A stretch of 64,000 nucleotides of DNA, taken from Phyllobacterium sp. 628 (GTDB taxonomy: Bacteria; Pseudomonadota; Alphaproteobacteria; Rhizobiales; Rhizobiaceae). Where the stretch lies: assembly GCF_014189505.1 (NCBI RefSeq), contig NZ_CP050300.1, positions 1-64,000 on the forward strand, given 5' to 3'. Position numbers and translations under genes: made by a program. Below the pieces are notes generated by a model, which did no database searches, had not been told where the DNA came from, and worked only from the letters and a program-made list of their open reading frames with translations. The stretch's first letter is position 1; each line of letters begins with the position of its first letter. Below, one piece after another: positions 42,223-50,092 of the stretch.

Positions 42223-43211
42223 ATAATATGGCCAACCGGGAAAAACTGATCAACACCGCTCTCGCTCTGCTTTTGCCTGCTCTGGCGCTCGCAGCCTATG
42301 GTATGGGCGAGCCATTCTATGTGACGCTTGCAACGCGCATTGCCATCCTTGCGCTTGCTGCGGCCGGACTCAATCTTGCGCTCGGGCTGGGCGGCCTCGT
42401 CTCCTTTGGCCATGCGGCCTTTTTTGGCATTGGCGGTTATATGGCCGGGATATTCGCCACGCACGCTTTCAATCAAACACCACTTTTCACATGGCCAATC
42501 GAGATTGCAGCCACCGATCAGATGCCTGTCATCTGGCTTGTCAGCGCTGGTGTAGCCGCTCTGGTAGCCTTGCCTATCGGGTTGATCAGCCTGCGCACAT
42601 CAGGCGTGTATTTCATCATGATCACCCTCGCCTTTGCGCAGATGATCTACTACTTCGCCATCTCCTGGCCGGCCTATGGCGGTGAAGATGGCCTGTCGAT
42701 CACCATGCGCAATGGTTTTCCCGGCGTAAATACACTGGACCCATTGAATTACTTCCTGATCGCCTACGGCCTCCTGTTGCTGGTCCTGTTCATCTTCACA
42801 CGCATCCGCGATTCACGTTTCGGTGCAGCCCTGCAGGCAGCACGGCAAAATGAAGTCCGTGTTGCATCCATCGGGATACGGCCCTTGCGCATCCGACTTG
42901 CCGCCTTCGTTATCTCTGCCATGATCACCGCCGTTGCAGGTGCGCTCTTTGCCGATCTCAATCGCTTCGTAGGCCCCTCGATGCTTTCATGGAACATGTC
43001 GGGCGAGTTGATCGTGCTGATCATATTGGGCGGGACCGGACGGCTCTTTGGCCCCGTGGCGGGCGCGATCCTCTTTGTCCTCTTCGAATTTGCACTGGGC
43101 GGATTGACCGAACATTGGCAACTCTTCCTTGGTCTTATTCTTCTTGGCGTGGTGCTGTTTGTACGCGGCGGCCTCATTGGCCTTCTTGCCGGGAAGGTGC
43201 ATCATGGCTGA
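42219..43211 (+). CDS. livM: ABC transporter permease LivM type
   Basis: The 330-residue protein has about nine membrane helices and the LivM signature AGLNLALGLGGLVSFGHAAFFGIGGYMAGI near residue 45, plus GGTGRLFGPVAGAILFVLFEF near the C-terminus. Translation probably begins at the GTG at 42219 that overlaps the livH stop; an ATG at 42228 is an alternative. Confidence 0.9.
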   Translation: MNNMANREKLINTALALLLPALALAAYGMGEPFYVTLATRIAILALAAAGLNLALGLGGLVSFGHAAFFGIGGYMAGIFATHAFNQTPLFTWPIEIAATDQMPVIWLVSAGVAALVALPIGLISLRTSGVYFIMITLAFAQMIYYFAISWPAYGGEDGLSITMRNGFPGVNTLDPLNYFLIAYGLLLLVLFIFTRIRDSRFGAALQAARQNEVRVASIGIRPLRIRLAAFVISAMITAVAGALFADLNRFVGPSMLSWNMSGELIVLIILGGTGRLFGPVAGAILFVLFEFALGGLTEHWQLFLGLILLGVVLFVRGGLIGLLAGKVHHG

Positions 43212-43953
43212 ACCTGTCCTCAATATCTGTAATCTGTGCAAATCCTTCGGCGCGTTGAAAGCAACCGACGATGTCAGCCTTGATCTTTATCCCGGCGAAA
43301 TTCATGCGCTGATCGGACCGAACGGTGCCGGAAAATCGACGCTCATTCACCAGATCGCCGGAACACTGAAACATAATACCGGCTCGATCCATTTCATGGG
43401 CCGTGACGTTTCGGCACTCGGCGTCTCGCATCGCGCGCAACTCGGGCTTGGCCGCACCTTTCAGATATCATCGCTAACACCGGAATTCTCGGCACTGCGG
43501 AATGTCATGCTCGCCGTTCAGGCCAACCAGGGCTCCAGCTTTCGCTTCTGGCAGCCCGTCATGGCTGACGCATCCCTCAAGGATAGGGCAATGCACATGC
43601 TCGAACGTGTGGGATTGGTTGACCGCGCCCCGGTTCCCAGCGCCGAGCTTTCCCATGGCGAACGTCGCCAGCTCGAAATTGCCATTGCGCTGGCGCTCGA
43701 GCCAAAGGCCTTTCTGCTTGATGAACCTATGGCAGGCATGGGGCCGGAAGGTTCGAAAAGGCTGACTGGATTTCTCGATACATTGCGGCATGAAGCGCCA
43801 ATCCTGCTCATCGAGCATGATATGGATGCAGTTTTTGCCCTCGCAGACCGTATTTCAGTGCTTGTCTACGGCCGCATCATAGCAACCGGCACTGTCGATG
43901 ATATCCGCCGCAATCCGCAGGTGCGCGAAGCCTATCTCGGGGAGAGCGTCTGA
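43204..43953 (+). CDS. livG: ABC transporter ATP-binding protein LivG type
   Basis: The ATG at 43204, eight bases before the livM stop, gives 249 residues. Motifs are Walker A GPNGAGKST, Q-loop RTFQISSLTPEFSAL, signature LSHGERRQLEIAIAL and Walker B FLLDEPMAGMGPEG, which is the LivG form. It overlaps livF by one base (TGATG). Confidence 0.9.
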   Translation: MAEPVLNICNLCKSFGALKATDDVSLDLYPGEIHALIGPNGAGKSTLIHQIAGTLKHNTGSIHFMGRDVSALGVSHRAQLGLGRTFQISSLTPEFSALRNVMLAVQANQGSSFRFWQPVMADASLKDRAMHMLERVGLVDRAPVPSAELSHGERRQLEIAIALALEPKAFLLDEPMAGMGPEGSKRLTGFLDTLRHEAPILLIEHDMDAVFALADRISVLVYGRIIATGTVDDIRRNPQVREAYLGESV

Positions 43954-44636
43954 TGCTGCTTGAACTCGCCAAGGTGGAGACCTTTTACGGTGCATCGCAA
44001 GCACTTTTTGGTGTCGATCTGCACATGGCCGAAGGCGAGGTCGTGGCGCTTATGGGCCGCAACGGCATGGGCAAGACAACAACAATCCGCTCCATCTTCG
44101 GCCTCTCACCTCTCCGCCACGGGACCATCCGCTTTGACGGCAAGGATATTTCTGCGACAAAGCCTTATCGTATTGCCCGGCTTGGCCTCGGCCTTGTCCC
44201 GGAGGGGCGGCGATGCTTTGCCAATTTGACCGTCGCAGAAAATCTGCTGGCATCAGCGCGCCGTGGTGTCTGGACAATCAAAGAGGTCAACGCGCTGTTC
44301 CCGCGTCTTGCCGAGCGCTCGGGCCAATATGCCAACACGCTCTCGGGCGGAGAGCAGCAGATGCTGGCTGTCGGGCGCGCGCTGATGACCAATCCCCAAC
44401 TGATTGTGCTTGATGAAGCGACGGAAGGTCTGGCCCCGGTGATCCGGCAGGAAATCTGGAAGGCGATTGCCACACTCAAAAGCCGCGGCCAGTCCATTCT
44501 GGTGGTTGACAAGACATTGTCCGAGCTTTTGCCGGTGGCAGACCGCTGTGTCATCCTTGAAAGAGGCAGCACTGTCTGGACCGGCATGCCGCAAGAACTG
44601 ACGGCAGAACTGCAGGATCGCTATCTCGGTGTGTGA
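43953..44636 (+). CDS. livF: ABC transporter ATP-binding protein LivF type
   Basis: The 227-residue protein has Walker A GRNGMGKTT, the LivF-type LVPEGRRCFANLTVAENLL segment, signature LSGGEQQMLAVGRAL and Walker B LIVLDEATEGLAPVI. It closes the transporter operon that begins with the binding-protein gene. Confidence 0.9.
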   Translation: MLLELAKVETFYGASQALFGVDLHMAEGEVVALMGRNGMGKTTTIRSIFGLSPLRHGTIRFDGKDISATKPYRIARLGLGLVPEGRRCFANLTVAENLLASARRGVWTIKEVNALFPRLAERSGQYANTLSGGEQQMLAVGRALMTNPQLIVLDEATEGLAPVIRQEIWKAIATLKSRGQSILVVDKTLSELLPVADRCVILERGSTVWTGMPQELTAELQDRYLGV

Positions 44637-44664
44637 CGGATTCCGGGAAAGAAAACCGTCACAC
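44631..44664 (+). terminator. Hairpin at the end of the Liv-type operon
   Basis: GTGTGACGG (44631-44639) and CCGTCACAC (44656-44664) form a 9-bp stem with a 16-base loop. The stem includes the livF stop codon and is followed by ATTTGCTGTT, only a short T run. It may separate this operon from the converging metal ATPase gene. Confidence 0.5.
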
Positions 44665-44672
44665 ATTTGCTG

Positions 44673-46964
44673 TTACTGACGCCCCTTCCAGCCAAGAAGG
44701 CGCATAGCATTGGCTGTTACAAGCACCGTCGCGCCGGTGTCGGCAAGGATAGCCGGCCATAATCCGGTCAATCCGATGATTGTGGTGACGAGAAAGACCG
44801 CCTTCAACCCAAGTGCAACGCCGATGTTCTGACGAATATTGCTCATCACTGTTTTCGACAGGTCGATCATGTTGGCGACGTCAATGACACGGCCATGCAG
44901 AATAGCGGCGTCCGCTGTTTCCAGTGCCACATCCGTACCGCCGCCCATGGCAATCCCGATATCGGCAGCGGCCAGAGCCGGCACATCATTGATCCCATCA
45001 CCGACCTTGGCAACCGTCAAGCCGGAGCGTTGCATCTCGCCGACAATCCGTTGCTTGTCCTGCGGCAGCAGTTCGGCCCTGGGTTCAATACCCAGTTTGG
45101 AAGCAATCGCTTCGGCGGTCCGGCGGTTATCACCGGTCAGCATCACCGCCTTGATGCCTTGCTCGCGCAAAACGGCAAGCCCGCGCTCAGCGTCTGCACG
45201 CGGTTCATCACGCATGGCAAGAAGCCCCGCCAGTTTGCCGGAAACAACAACGAGGGAAACGGTCTTACCTTGGTCATTCAAGGCTTCGATGGAGGCCATT
45301 TGTTCAGCACTAAGGGCAATCGTTTCCGCAACCGCGTGCGGTGAACCGAGAAACACAATCTTGTCCCCGACTGTTCCCTCGACACCCTTGCCAGAAACGG
45401 CTTTGGCTGATTTAGATGGCAGGATCGGGATATTGTCTGCCTTTGCCCGGTCAAGTATGGCCATGGCCAGCGGATGGCTCGAACCGGTTTCCAGCGCAGC
45501 CGCCAGCGAAAGGATTTCCTTTTCTGGCAGGCCCAGAGAGACGATATCGGTGACCACCGGTTTGCCCTCGGTCAACGTACCTGTCTTGTCGAACGCAACG
45601 GCCGTGACCTTTCTGAAGGTTTCGAGCACTGCGCCGCCCTTCATCAGCAGGCCGCGCCGGGCGCCCGCAGACAATCCGGCTGCAATCGCTGCAGGTGTCG
45701 AAATCACCAGAGCGCATGGGCAACCGATCAGGAGTATGGCGAGACCCTTATAGACCCACTCGCTCCAGACGCCACCGAGGAACAGCGGCGGCACAACAGC
45801 GACCAGCGCTGCCACGACCATGATTGCAGGCGTATAGTATCGCGAGAAGCCGTCGATGAACCGTTCCGTTGGGGCTTTGCTTTCCTGCGCTTCCTCAACA
45901 AGCCGGATAACGCGGGCAATCGTGTTGTCACTGGATGTTGCCGTTACGCGGATGCGGAGCACGCCGTCTGTATTGATAGTTCCGGCAAAAACCGCATCGC
46001 TGACACTCTTGCGCTTGGGCGTACTTTCGCCCGTCACCGGGGCTTCGTCGATTTCGCTCGTACCTTCGGTGATCTCGCCATCCGCCGGAATGCGGTCGCC
46101 GGGACGTACGAGAATAATATCACCAACGGCAAGCGCATCGGCAGGTACAGAGATGGTATCACCACCGCGTTCGACCAAAGCGGTTTTTGGAACGAGATCA
46201 GCCAATCCCTGAATGCTGGCACGCGCCCTGCCCGCTGCAACGCCTTCCAGCAATTCCCCGATCAGGAACAGGAAGACGACAGCCGCTGCCTCTTCGCCGG
46301 CACCGATGAAAACGGCACCGATAGCTGCAATCGTCATCAGCATTTCAATGGAAAACGGCGTGCCGGAGCGAGCAGCCATGAACGCGCGGCGGGCGATGGG
46401 CACAAGCCCGACGAACATCGCAACAACAAAAGCCCAGTTGGCAATATCAGGGAATATCTTCCCTACCGCATAAGCGGCTACCAGAGCCAGACCACTGATG
46501 ATGGTCAGAAAGCCCTTGCGGCTTTGCCACCAGCGGGCCGGGCTTGAACTTTGCACCAGTGATGCCGTCGTTTCAGCATTAGCGCTGACACCCGGATGAC
46601 CATGATTTGTATGATCGTGGCCGGAATGATCATGATCTGCATGGTCATGTCCGGCGTGATCATGCCCCTCATGCGCATGATTGTGGTTCGCATGGTCATG
46701 ACCGCAGCACGCTCCAGCAGGTGCGGAAGTCGCTGCTTTGGCGGTCAGTGGAGAAACCTTATAGCCGAGGCCATTCACTTTTTTCTGCAGAACGCCCAGA
46801 TCGGCACTTTCATCATGCTTGACTGTCATGGTGCCAGCAGTGACCGAAACGGAAATGTCAGCGACACCCGGCAAGCGGCGGACAGCAGTATCAATTTTGG
46901 CCGCGCAGCTGGCGCAGTCCATGCCTTCGACCCGGAAGCGGGTTTGCGTTGGCGTTGCAGTCAT
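44673..46964 (-). CDS. zntA: Zn2+/Cd2+/Pb2+-exporting P-type ATPase with His-rich linker
   Basis: The 763-residue P1B ATPase starts with a heavy-metal-associated domain (GMDCASC, Cys17 and Cys20). A linker at about residues 88-125 is extremely His-rich (repeats such as HDHANHNHAHEGHDHAGHDH). The core has CPCALVISTP (metal-binding CPC in a membrane helix), DKTGTLTEGKP (phosphorylated Asp), a GSSHPLAMAI HP motif and GDGINDVPAL. CPC with this HMA type fits Zn/Cd/Pb export across the inner membrane. The divergent MerR gene and a MerR-type operator support metal induction. Confidence 0.92.
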   Translation of the reverse strand: MTATPTQTRFRVEGMDCASCAAKIDTAVRRLPGVADISVSVTAGTMTVKHDESADLGVLQKKVNGLGYKVSPLTAKAATSAPAGACCGHDHANHNHAHEGHDHAGHDHADHDHSGHDHTNHGHPGVSANAETTASLVQSSSPARWWQSRKGFLTIISGLALVAAYAVGKIFPDIANWAFVVAMFVGLVPIARRAFMAARSGTPFSIEMLMTIAAIGAVFIGAGEEAAAVVFLFLIGELLEGVAAGRARASIQGLADLVPKTALVERGGDTISVPADALAVGDIILVRPGDRIPADGEITEGTSEIDEAPVTGESTPKRKSVSDAVFAGTINTDGVLRIRVTATSSDNTIARVIRLVEEAQESKAPTERFIDGFSRYYTPAIMVVAALVAVVPPLFLGGVWSEWVYKGLAILLIGCPCALVISTPAAIAAGLSAGARRGLLMKGGAVLETFRKVTAVAFDKTGTLTEGKPVVTDIVSLGLPEKEILSLAAALETGSSHPLAMAILDRAKADNIPILPSKSAKAVSGKGVEGTVGDKIVFLGSPHAVAETIALSAEQMASIEALNDQGKTVSLVVVSGKLAGLLAMRDEPRADAERGLAVLREQGIKAVMLTGDNRRTAEAIASKLGIEPRAELLPQDKQRIVGEMQRSGLTVAKVGDGINDVPALAAADIGIAMGGGTDVALETADAAILHGRVIDVANMIDLSKTVMSNIRQNIGVALGLKAVFLVTTIIGLTGLWPAILADTGATVLVTANAMRLLGWKGRQ

Positions 46965-46995
46965 GATTCAACCTCTCTTGACTCTGTTGACGGCA

Positions 46996-47026
46996 ACGCT
47001 ACATGCTCTAGTGACTAGAGGAGCAA
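46996..47026 (-). promoter_or_regulatory. MerR-type promoter/operator for the metal ATPase gene
   Basis: A perfect dyad CTCTAGT-G-ACTAGAG lies at 47006-47020. On the minus strand it sits between a -35-like TTGCTC (47026-47021) and a -10-like TAGCGT (47001-46996). The 19-base spacer is the extended spacing used by MerR-family promoters. The dyad is 11 bases upstream of the regulator's ATG, so it may also control the regulator. Confidence 0.75.
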
Positions 47027-47031
47027 GCAGA

Positions 47032-47457
47032 ATGTTGAAAGAAATTTCAATTGGTGAGGCAGCCAAGCGCAGCGGTGTCAAAGTGCCGACAATTCGCTAT
47101 TACGAGCAGATCGGTTTGCTGGCCGCACCGGCGCGTACCGATGGCAACCGCAGACATTATGAAGATACGGATATCCGCAGACTGGCGTTTATTCGGCATG
47201 CGCGGGAACTGGGCTTCGAGATCGATGCGATCCGGACGCTGCTGCATCTCCAGGACGATCCCAACCAGCCTTGCGAAACAGCCGATGGCATTGCCAATGC
47301 CCGGCTCGTCGAAGTCGAACAGCGTATCCGCAGCCTCAATGCGTTGAAAGCCGAGCTCGAGCTGATGGTTGAGGGATGCAGACATGGCAAAGTGGGTGAA
47401 TGCCGGGTGATTGAAATTCTCGCCGATCACGGTAAGTGCGCTCATCCGCACCACTGA
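47032..47457 (+). CDS. MerR family metal-responsive regulator (CadR/ZntR/PbrR type)
   Basis: The 141-residue protein starts with the MerR winged helix (SIGEAAKRSGVKVPTIRYYEQIGLLAAPARTDGNRRHY), followed by the coiled-coil dimer helix. Metal-binding cysteines appear at positions 81 (PNQPCETAD), 116 and 124 (EGCRHGKVGECRV), a spacing close to that of ZntR and CadR. A Cys- and His-rich tail KCAHPHH is typical of Cd/Pb sensors. It diverges from the ATPase gene. Long upstream extensions of the frame are rejected; the ATG has gaggag upstream. Confidence 0.9.
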   Translation: MLKEISIGEAAKRSGVKVPTIRYYEQIGLLAAPARTDGNRRHYEDTDIRRLAFIRHARELGFEIDAIRTLLHLQDDPNQPCETADGIANARLVEVEQRIRSLNALKAELELMVEGCRHGKVGECRVIEILADHGKCAHPHH

Positions 47458-47459
47458 GT

Positions 47460-47481
47460 GGTGGCCCGGCACTGGGCCACC
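47460..47481. terminator. Hairpin between merR-type and L,D-transpeptidase genes
   Basis: GGTGGCCC (47460-47467) and GGGCCACC (47474-47481) form a perfect 8-bp GC-rich stem with a 6-base loop between two converging genes. No long T run follows on either side, so it could be a weak bidirectional terminator. Confidence 0.5.
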
Positions 47482-47490
47482 CCATTTGTG

Positions 47491-48201
47491 TCAGATCACC
47501 AGCAGCGGTGCCTTGCCCGGAACGCGATCATAGAGATCAATCACGTCCTGATTGAACATACGTACACAGCCTGACGATGCAGACTTGCCGATGGACTTCC
47601 AGTCGGGCGAGCCATGAATACGGTAAAGCGTATCCTGACCGTCCTTGAAGATGTAAAGCGCACGCGAACCCAGCGGATTGCTGACACCGGGCGGCATGCC
47701 CTGCCGCCATTTTTCCAGCTTTGGATCGCGCGAAATCATCGCTGATGGCGGTGTCCATGTCGGCCACTTGCGCTTCCATTGAACAATTGCACGGCCCTTC
47801 CACGAATAACCCTGACGGCCAAGCCCGACGCCATAGCGCATCGCCTTGCCGTCCTTCAAAACCAGATAGAGGAACTTATCGACCGTATTGACCACAATGG
47901 TTCCGGGCTTCTCTCCCGTCGGGTCATCGACGACCTGTCGCAGGAATTTTTCATTGACCTTGGCGAACGGGATAGCCGGCAGCTTGTACCCATCCTCTTC
48001 CACAGCCTGATACATGCTCACATATTCCGGCTTTGCAGGTGCAACCACGGTGGGTGCGGGTGTTTGTTCCGGCATCGGGGGATTCAAACTATCGGCAACT
48101 TCAAGGGATTGCTTGGGCAATTGGGCACAGGCTGAAACCGCGGCGGCTCCAATGATCGACAGGCCGGTCAGGAATGACCGGCGTGAAACGAGGGATGACA
48201 T
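47491..48201 (-). CDS. L,D-transpeptidase (YkuD domain), lipoprotein-like
   Basis: The 236-residue product has an N-terminal RRSFLTGLSIIGAAAVSAC, a twin-Arg-like signal ending in a lipobox-like VSAC. The YkuD catalytic domain at the C-terminus has the HGSPDWKSIGKSASSGCVRM motif with the nucleophilic Cys. Such enzymes make 3-3 peptidoglycan crosslinks or attach outer-membrane proteins to peptidoglycan in Rhizobiales. The frame extends upstream to 48255, but the ATG at 48201 fits the signal sequence. Confidence 0.85.
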   Translation of the reverse strand: MSSLVSRRSFLTGLSIIGAAAVSACAQLPKQSLEVADSLNPPMPEQTPAPTVVAPAKPEYVSMYQAVEEDGYKLPAIPFAKVNEKFLRQVVDDPTGEKPGTIVVNTVDKFLYLVLKDGKAMRYGVGLGRQGYSWKGRAIVQWKRKWPTWTPPSAMISRDPKLEKWRQGMPPGVSNPLGSRALYIFKDGQDTLYRIHGSPDWKSIGKSASSGCVRMFNQDVIDLYDRVPGKAPLLVI

Positions 48202-48398
48202 TCTATATGCTTTCAAACGATGGGAAATGCTGGGCGGACAAACGGTCGTGGACACCGCTTCAGCCCTCTTTTAAAACGGATCGCGGCAACCGTGTGTCAA
48301 AAATCAAGGCCAACCGCAATGTCTCGGACGCTGTTGCATTATAATCACAGTATGTTTCAGCCTGTAAAATTACGTTATATCATTTGAACGCTCGCACT

Positions 48399-49115
48399 TT
48401 AGTCTTTGGTGCTGCCTTCCCACGTTCCATGGGATATGCCGTCCTGTTTCTCCATAAATGCTATCACCGCATCGATTTCGTGTGGATCAATCGCCGTACT
48501 GACAAGCGTCGCGGTGATCTCGACGGTGTCATCGCCGCGCTCGGCAATCTCCACATCGCTCACCGGATAATCCGCATCTTCCAGACGCTCGACCAGCAGA
48601 TCCCGCATGGCGGGCATGGCCGCGTGGCTTGATATCAGCCTGACTTCATAGGTTGCCTCGGCCGCCTGTTCGCTGATCGGGATGCGGTTGATGAAATTGA
48701 CCAGCGGCCGGAGCAGCGTATTGCCCGCAAGCACGAACACGGTCAGCAGCGCCGCCTCGGCAATCATATCGGTCCCGGCGCAAGCACCAACGGCAGCAGA
48801 ACACCAAAGCGTTGCCGCCGTGTTGAGCCCGCGAACGTTCATGCCCTCTTTCATGATGACACCGGCACCAAGAAAGCCGATGCCTGAAACCACGTAGGAA
48901 ATCACGCGTACAGCCTCGGTCGTTCCGGCAATGCGCTGCGCCAGATCGACAAAAGCGGCTGCTCCGATGGCGACCAGGACATTGGTTCGCAGTCCCGCCG
49001 TTCGTTGCCGGTATTGGCGCTCGGCTCCGATCAGCGTGCCGAAAACAAAGGCGGCTATGAAACTGACCGTCGTATCGAGAAACGGATAAAGATCGAATGT
49101 CTGAATAAATTTCAT
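48399..49115 (-). CDS. mgtC: MgtC family membrane protein
   Basis: The 238-residue protein matches MgtC: four to five N-terminal helices with FVFGTLIGAERQYRQRTAGLRTNVLVAIGAAAF and GVIMKEGMNVRGLNTAATLWCSAAVG, then a C-terminal ACT-like cytoplasmic domain (YEVRLISSHAAMPAMRDLLVERLE). MgtC proteins act in adaptation to low magnesium and intracellular life, in part by inhibiting the F-type ATPase. It is the last gene of the magnesium locus, 26 bases after the SLOG gene. Confidence 0.9.
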   Translation of the reverse strand: MKFIQTFDLYPFLDTTVSFIAAFVFGTLIGAERQYRQRTAGLRTNVLVAIGAAAFVDLAQRIAGTTEAVRVISYVVSGIGFLGAGVIMKEGMNVRGLNTAATLWCSAAVGACAGTDMIAEAALLTVFVLAGNTLLRPLVNFINRIPISEQAAEATYEVRLISSHAAMPAMRDLLVERLEDADYPVSDVEIAERGDDTVEITATLVSTAIDPHEIDAVIAFMEKQDGISHGTWEGSTKD

Positions 49116-49141
49116 TTCAACACCACGGCATATCAGATGCG

Positions 49142-49624
49142 TCAGGGTAACATTGACCTAACGAACACAGGCCGAATATCCAGTTTCGCCAAAGAGATTA
49201 TCTCCGCGCAGATTGACTGGCACAGACTGTCACCCTCCGGACTGTCGGAGAAGTATTCTTCTTCCGAGGGAAGCTGCACAATGCGTGCGGTAACCACCGG
49301 AATATGTCTTTCCTGAGCCTGCTGCACGAGTTCATGCACATGCCTGCCGCCCGGAAAAGCCAGCAATGCATCCGGACGGCTATCCCCAAGCATGAACAGG
49401 TTGCGCTTTGTATCTGCCTGTTTGCCAAGCAAAGACCAGTTTGCGGGATAGCGGATGATATGCACATCGTTCTGCCGGGCCCAATCTTCGGCAACGGACC
49501 CTATGGTCGGCAAGCCACCATGAATAAGGACCGTTATAGGGTATTCCGCGTGGATACGGTTGAGTTCGCCGAGAATGGCTGCAGCATCATCAAAATGCCG
49601 TCCGCCTGAGATTAAAAGGCGCAT
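49142..49624 (-). CDS. SLOG (YspA/DUF2493-like) nucleotide-binding family protein
   Basis: The ATG at 49624 (aaggag upstream) gives 160 residues. The N-terminal part matches DUF2493/YspA proteins of the SLOG superfamily: MRLLISGGRHFDDAAAILGEL, ITVLIHGGLPTIGSVAEDWARQNDVHIIRYPANW and DALLAFPGGRHVHELVQQAQERHIPVV. SLOG proteins bind nucleotide-derived ligands; the usual GGARGAD loop is changed to GGLPTIGS. It lies between mgtA and mgtC in the same direction. A function in magnesium adaptation is a contextual guess. Confidence 0.75.
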   Translation of the reverse strand: MRLLISGGRHFDDAAAILGELNRIHAEYPITVLIHGGLPTIGSVAEDWARQNDVHIIRYPANWSLLGKQADTKRNLFMLGDSRPDALLAFPGGRHVHELVQQAQERHIPVVTARIVQLPSEEEYFSDSPEGDSLCQSICAEIISLAKLDIRPVFVRSMLP

Positions 49625-49667
49625 GATCTTGCTCCTTGCAGGTTGTGTATTGAAATTGGACAGCACA

Positions 49668-49979
49668 TTACCAGCGCGTGCGGCGAAGAATCCGGATGGC
49701 TGCCTGATTGCAGGCTGAGGACCATTGAACAAGGCGCCAGCTGCGGCGTCGGGAAAGTATCCCCCAGCGATGCAGGCGAACAGCCAGCCAGAACAGGATT
49801 TGCCCGGCCACGGCCAGCATCCAGCAGATCCACCGGAACAGTTGACCCTTGATCCACGACTCAGGACCATTCGGCCGCGGCGGATTGGATCGCTTCGAGT
49901 AGCGCTTGGGCACACCGCCCAAAGAGCCTCTGGATGAGGCTCCGGACTGAAAGTGAAAGGCAGAAACAATGATGCTCAT
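49668..49979 (-). CDS. Small basic membrane protein of the magnesium locus (unknown)
   Basis: An ATG at 49979 with a good aggagat site gives 103 residues. The N-terminal half is polar and Ser/Gly/Pro/Arg-rich; a hydrophobic segment (LFRWICWMLAVAGQILFWLAV, about residues 48-68) is followed by a very basic tail ending RILRRTRW. This suggests a single-pass protein with a positively charged end in the cytoplasm. I recognise no family. Position between mgtA and the SLOG/mgtC genes suggests a small regulator of a magnesium transporter, as known for other small membrane proteins, but this is inference. Confidence 0.5.
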   Translation of the reverse strand: MSIIVSAFHFQSGASSRGSLGGVPKRYSKRSNPPRPNGPESWIKGQLFRWICWMLAVAGQILFWLAVRLHRWGILSRRRSWRLVQWSSACNQAAIRILRRTRW

Positions 49980-50092
49980 ATCAGATCTCCTCTGACACCG
50001 GTTCTCCAAACCCCTGACTGCGTTTATGAGGTTTGGAAGTTTTCAAGAATTGGAAGGTAACGGGCGGCATCAGCCGCCCGTTGATGGATGGC

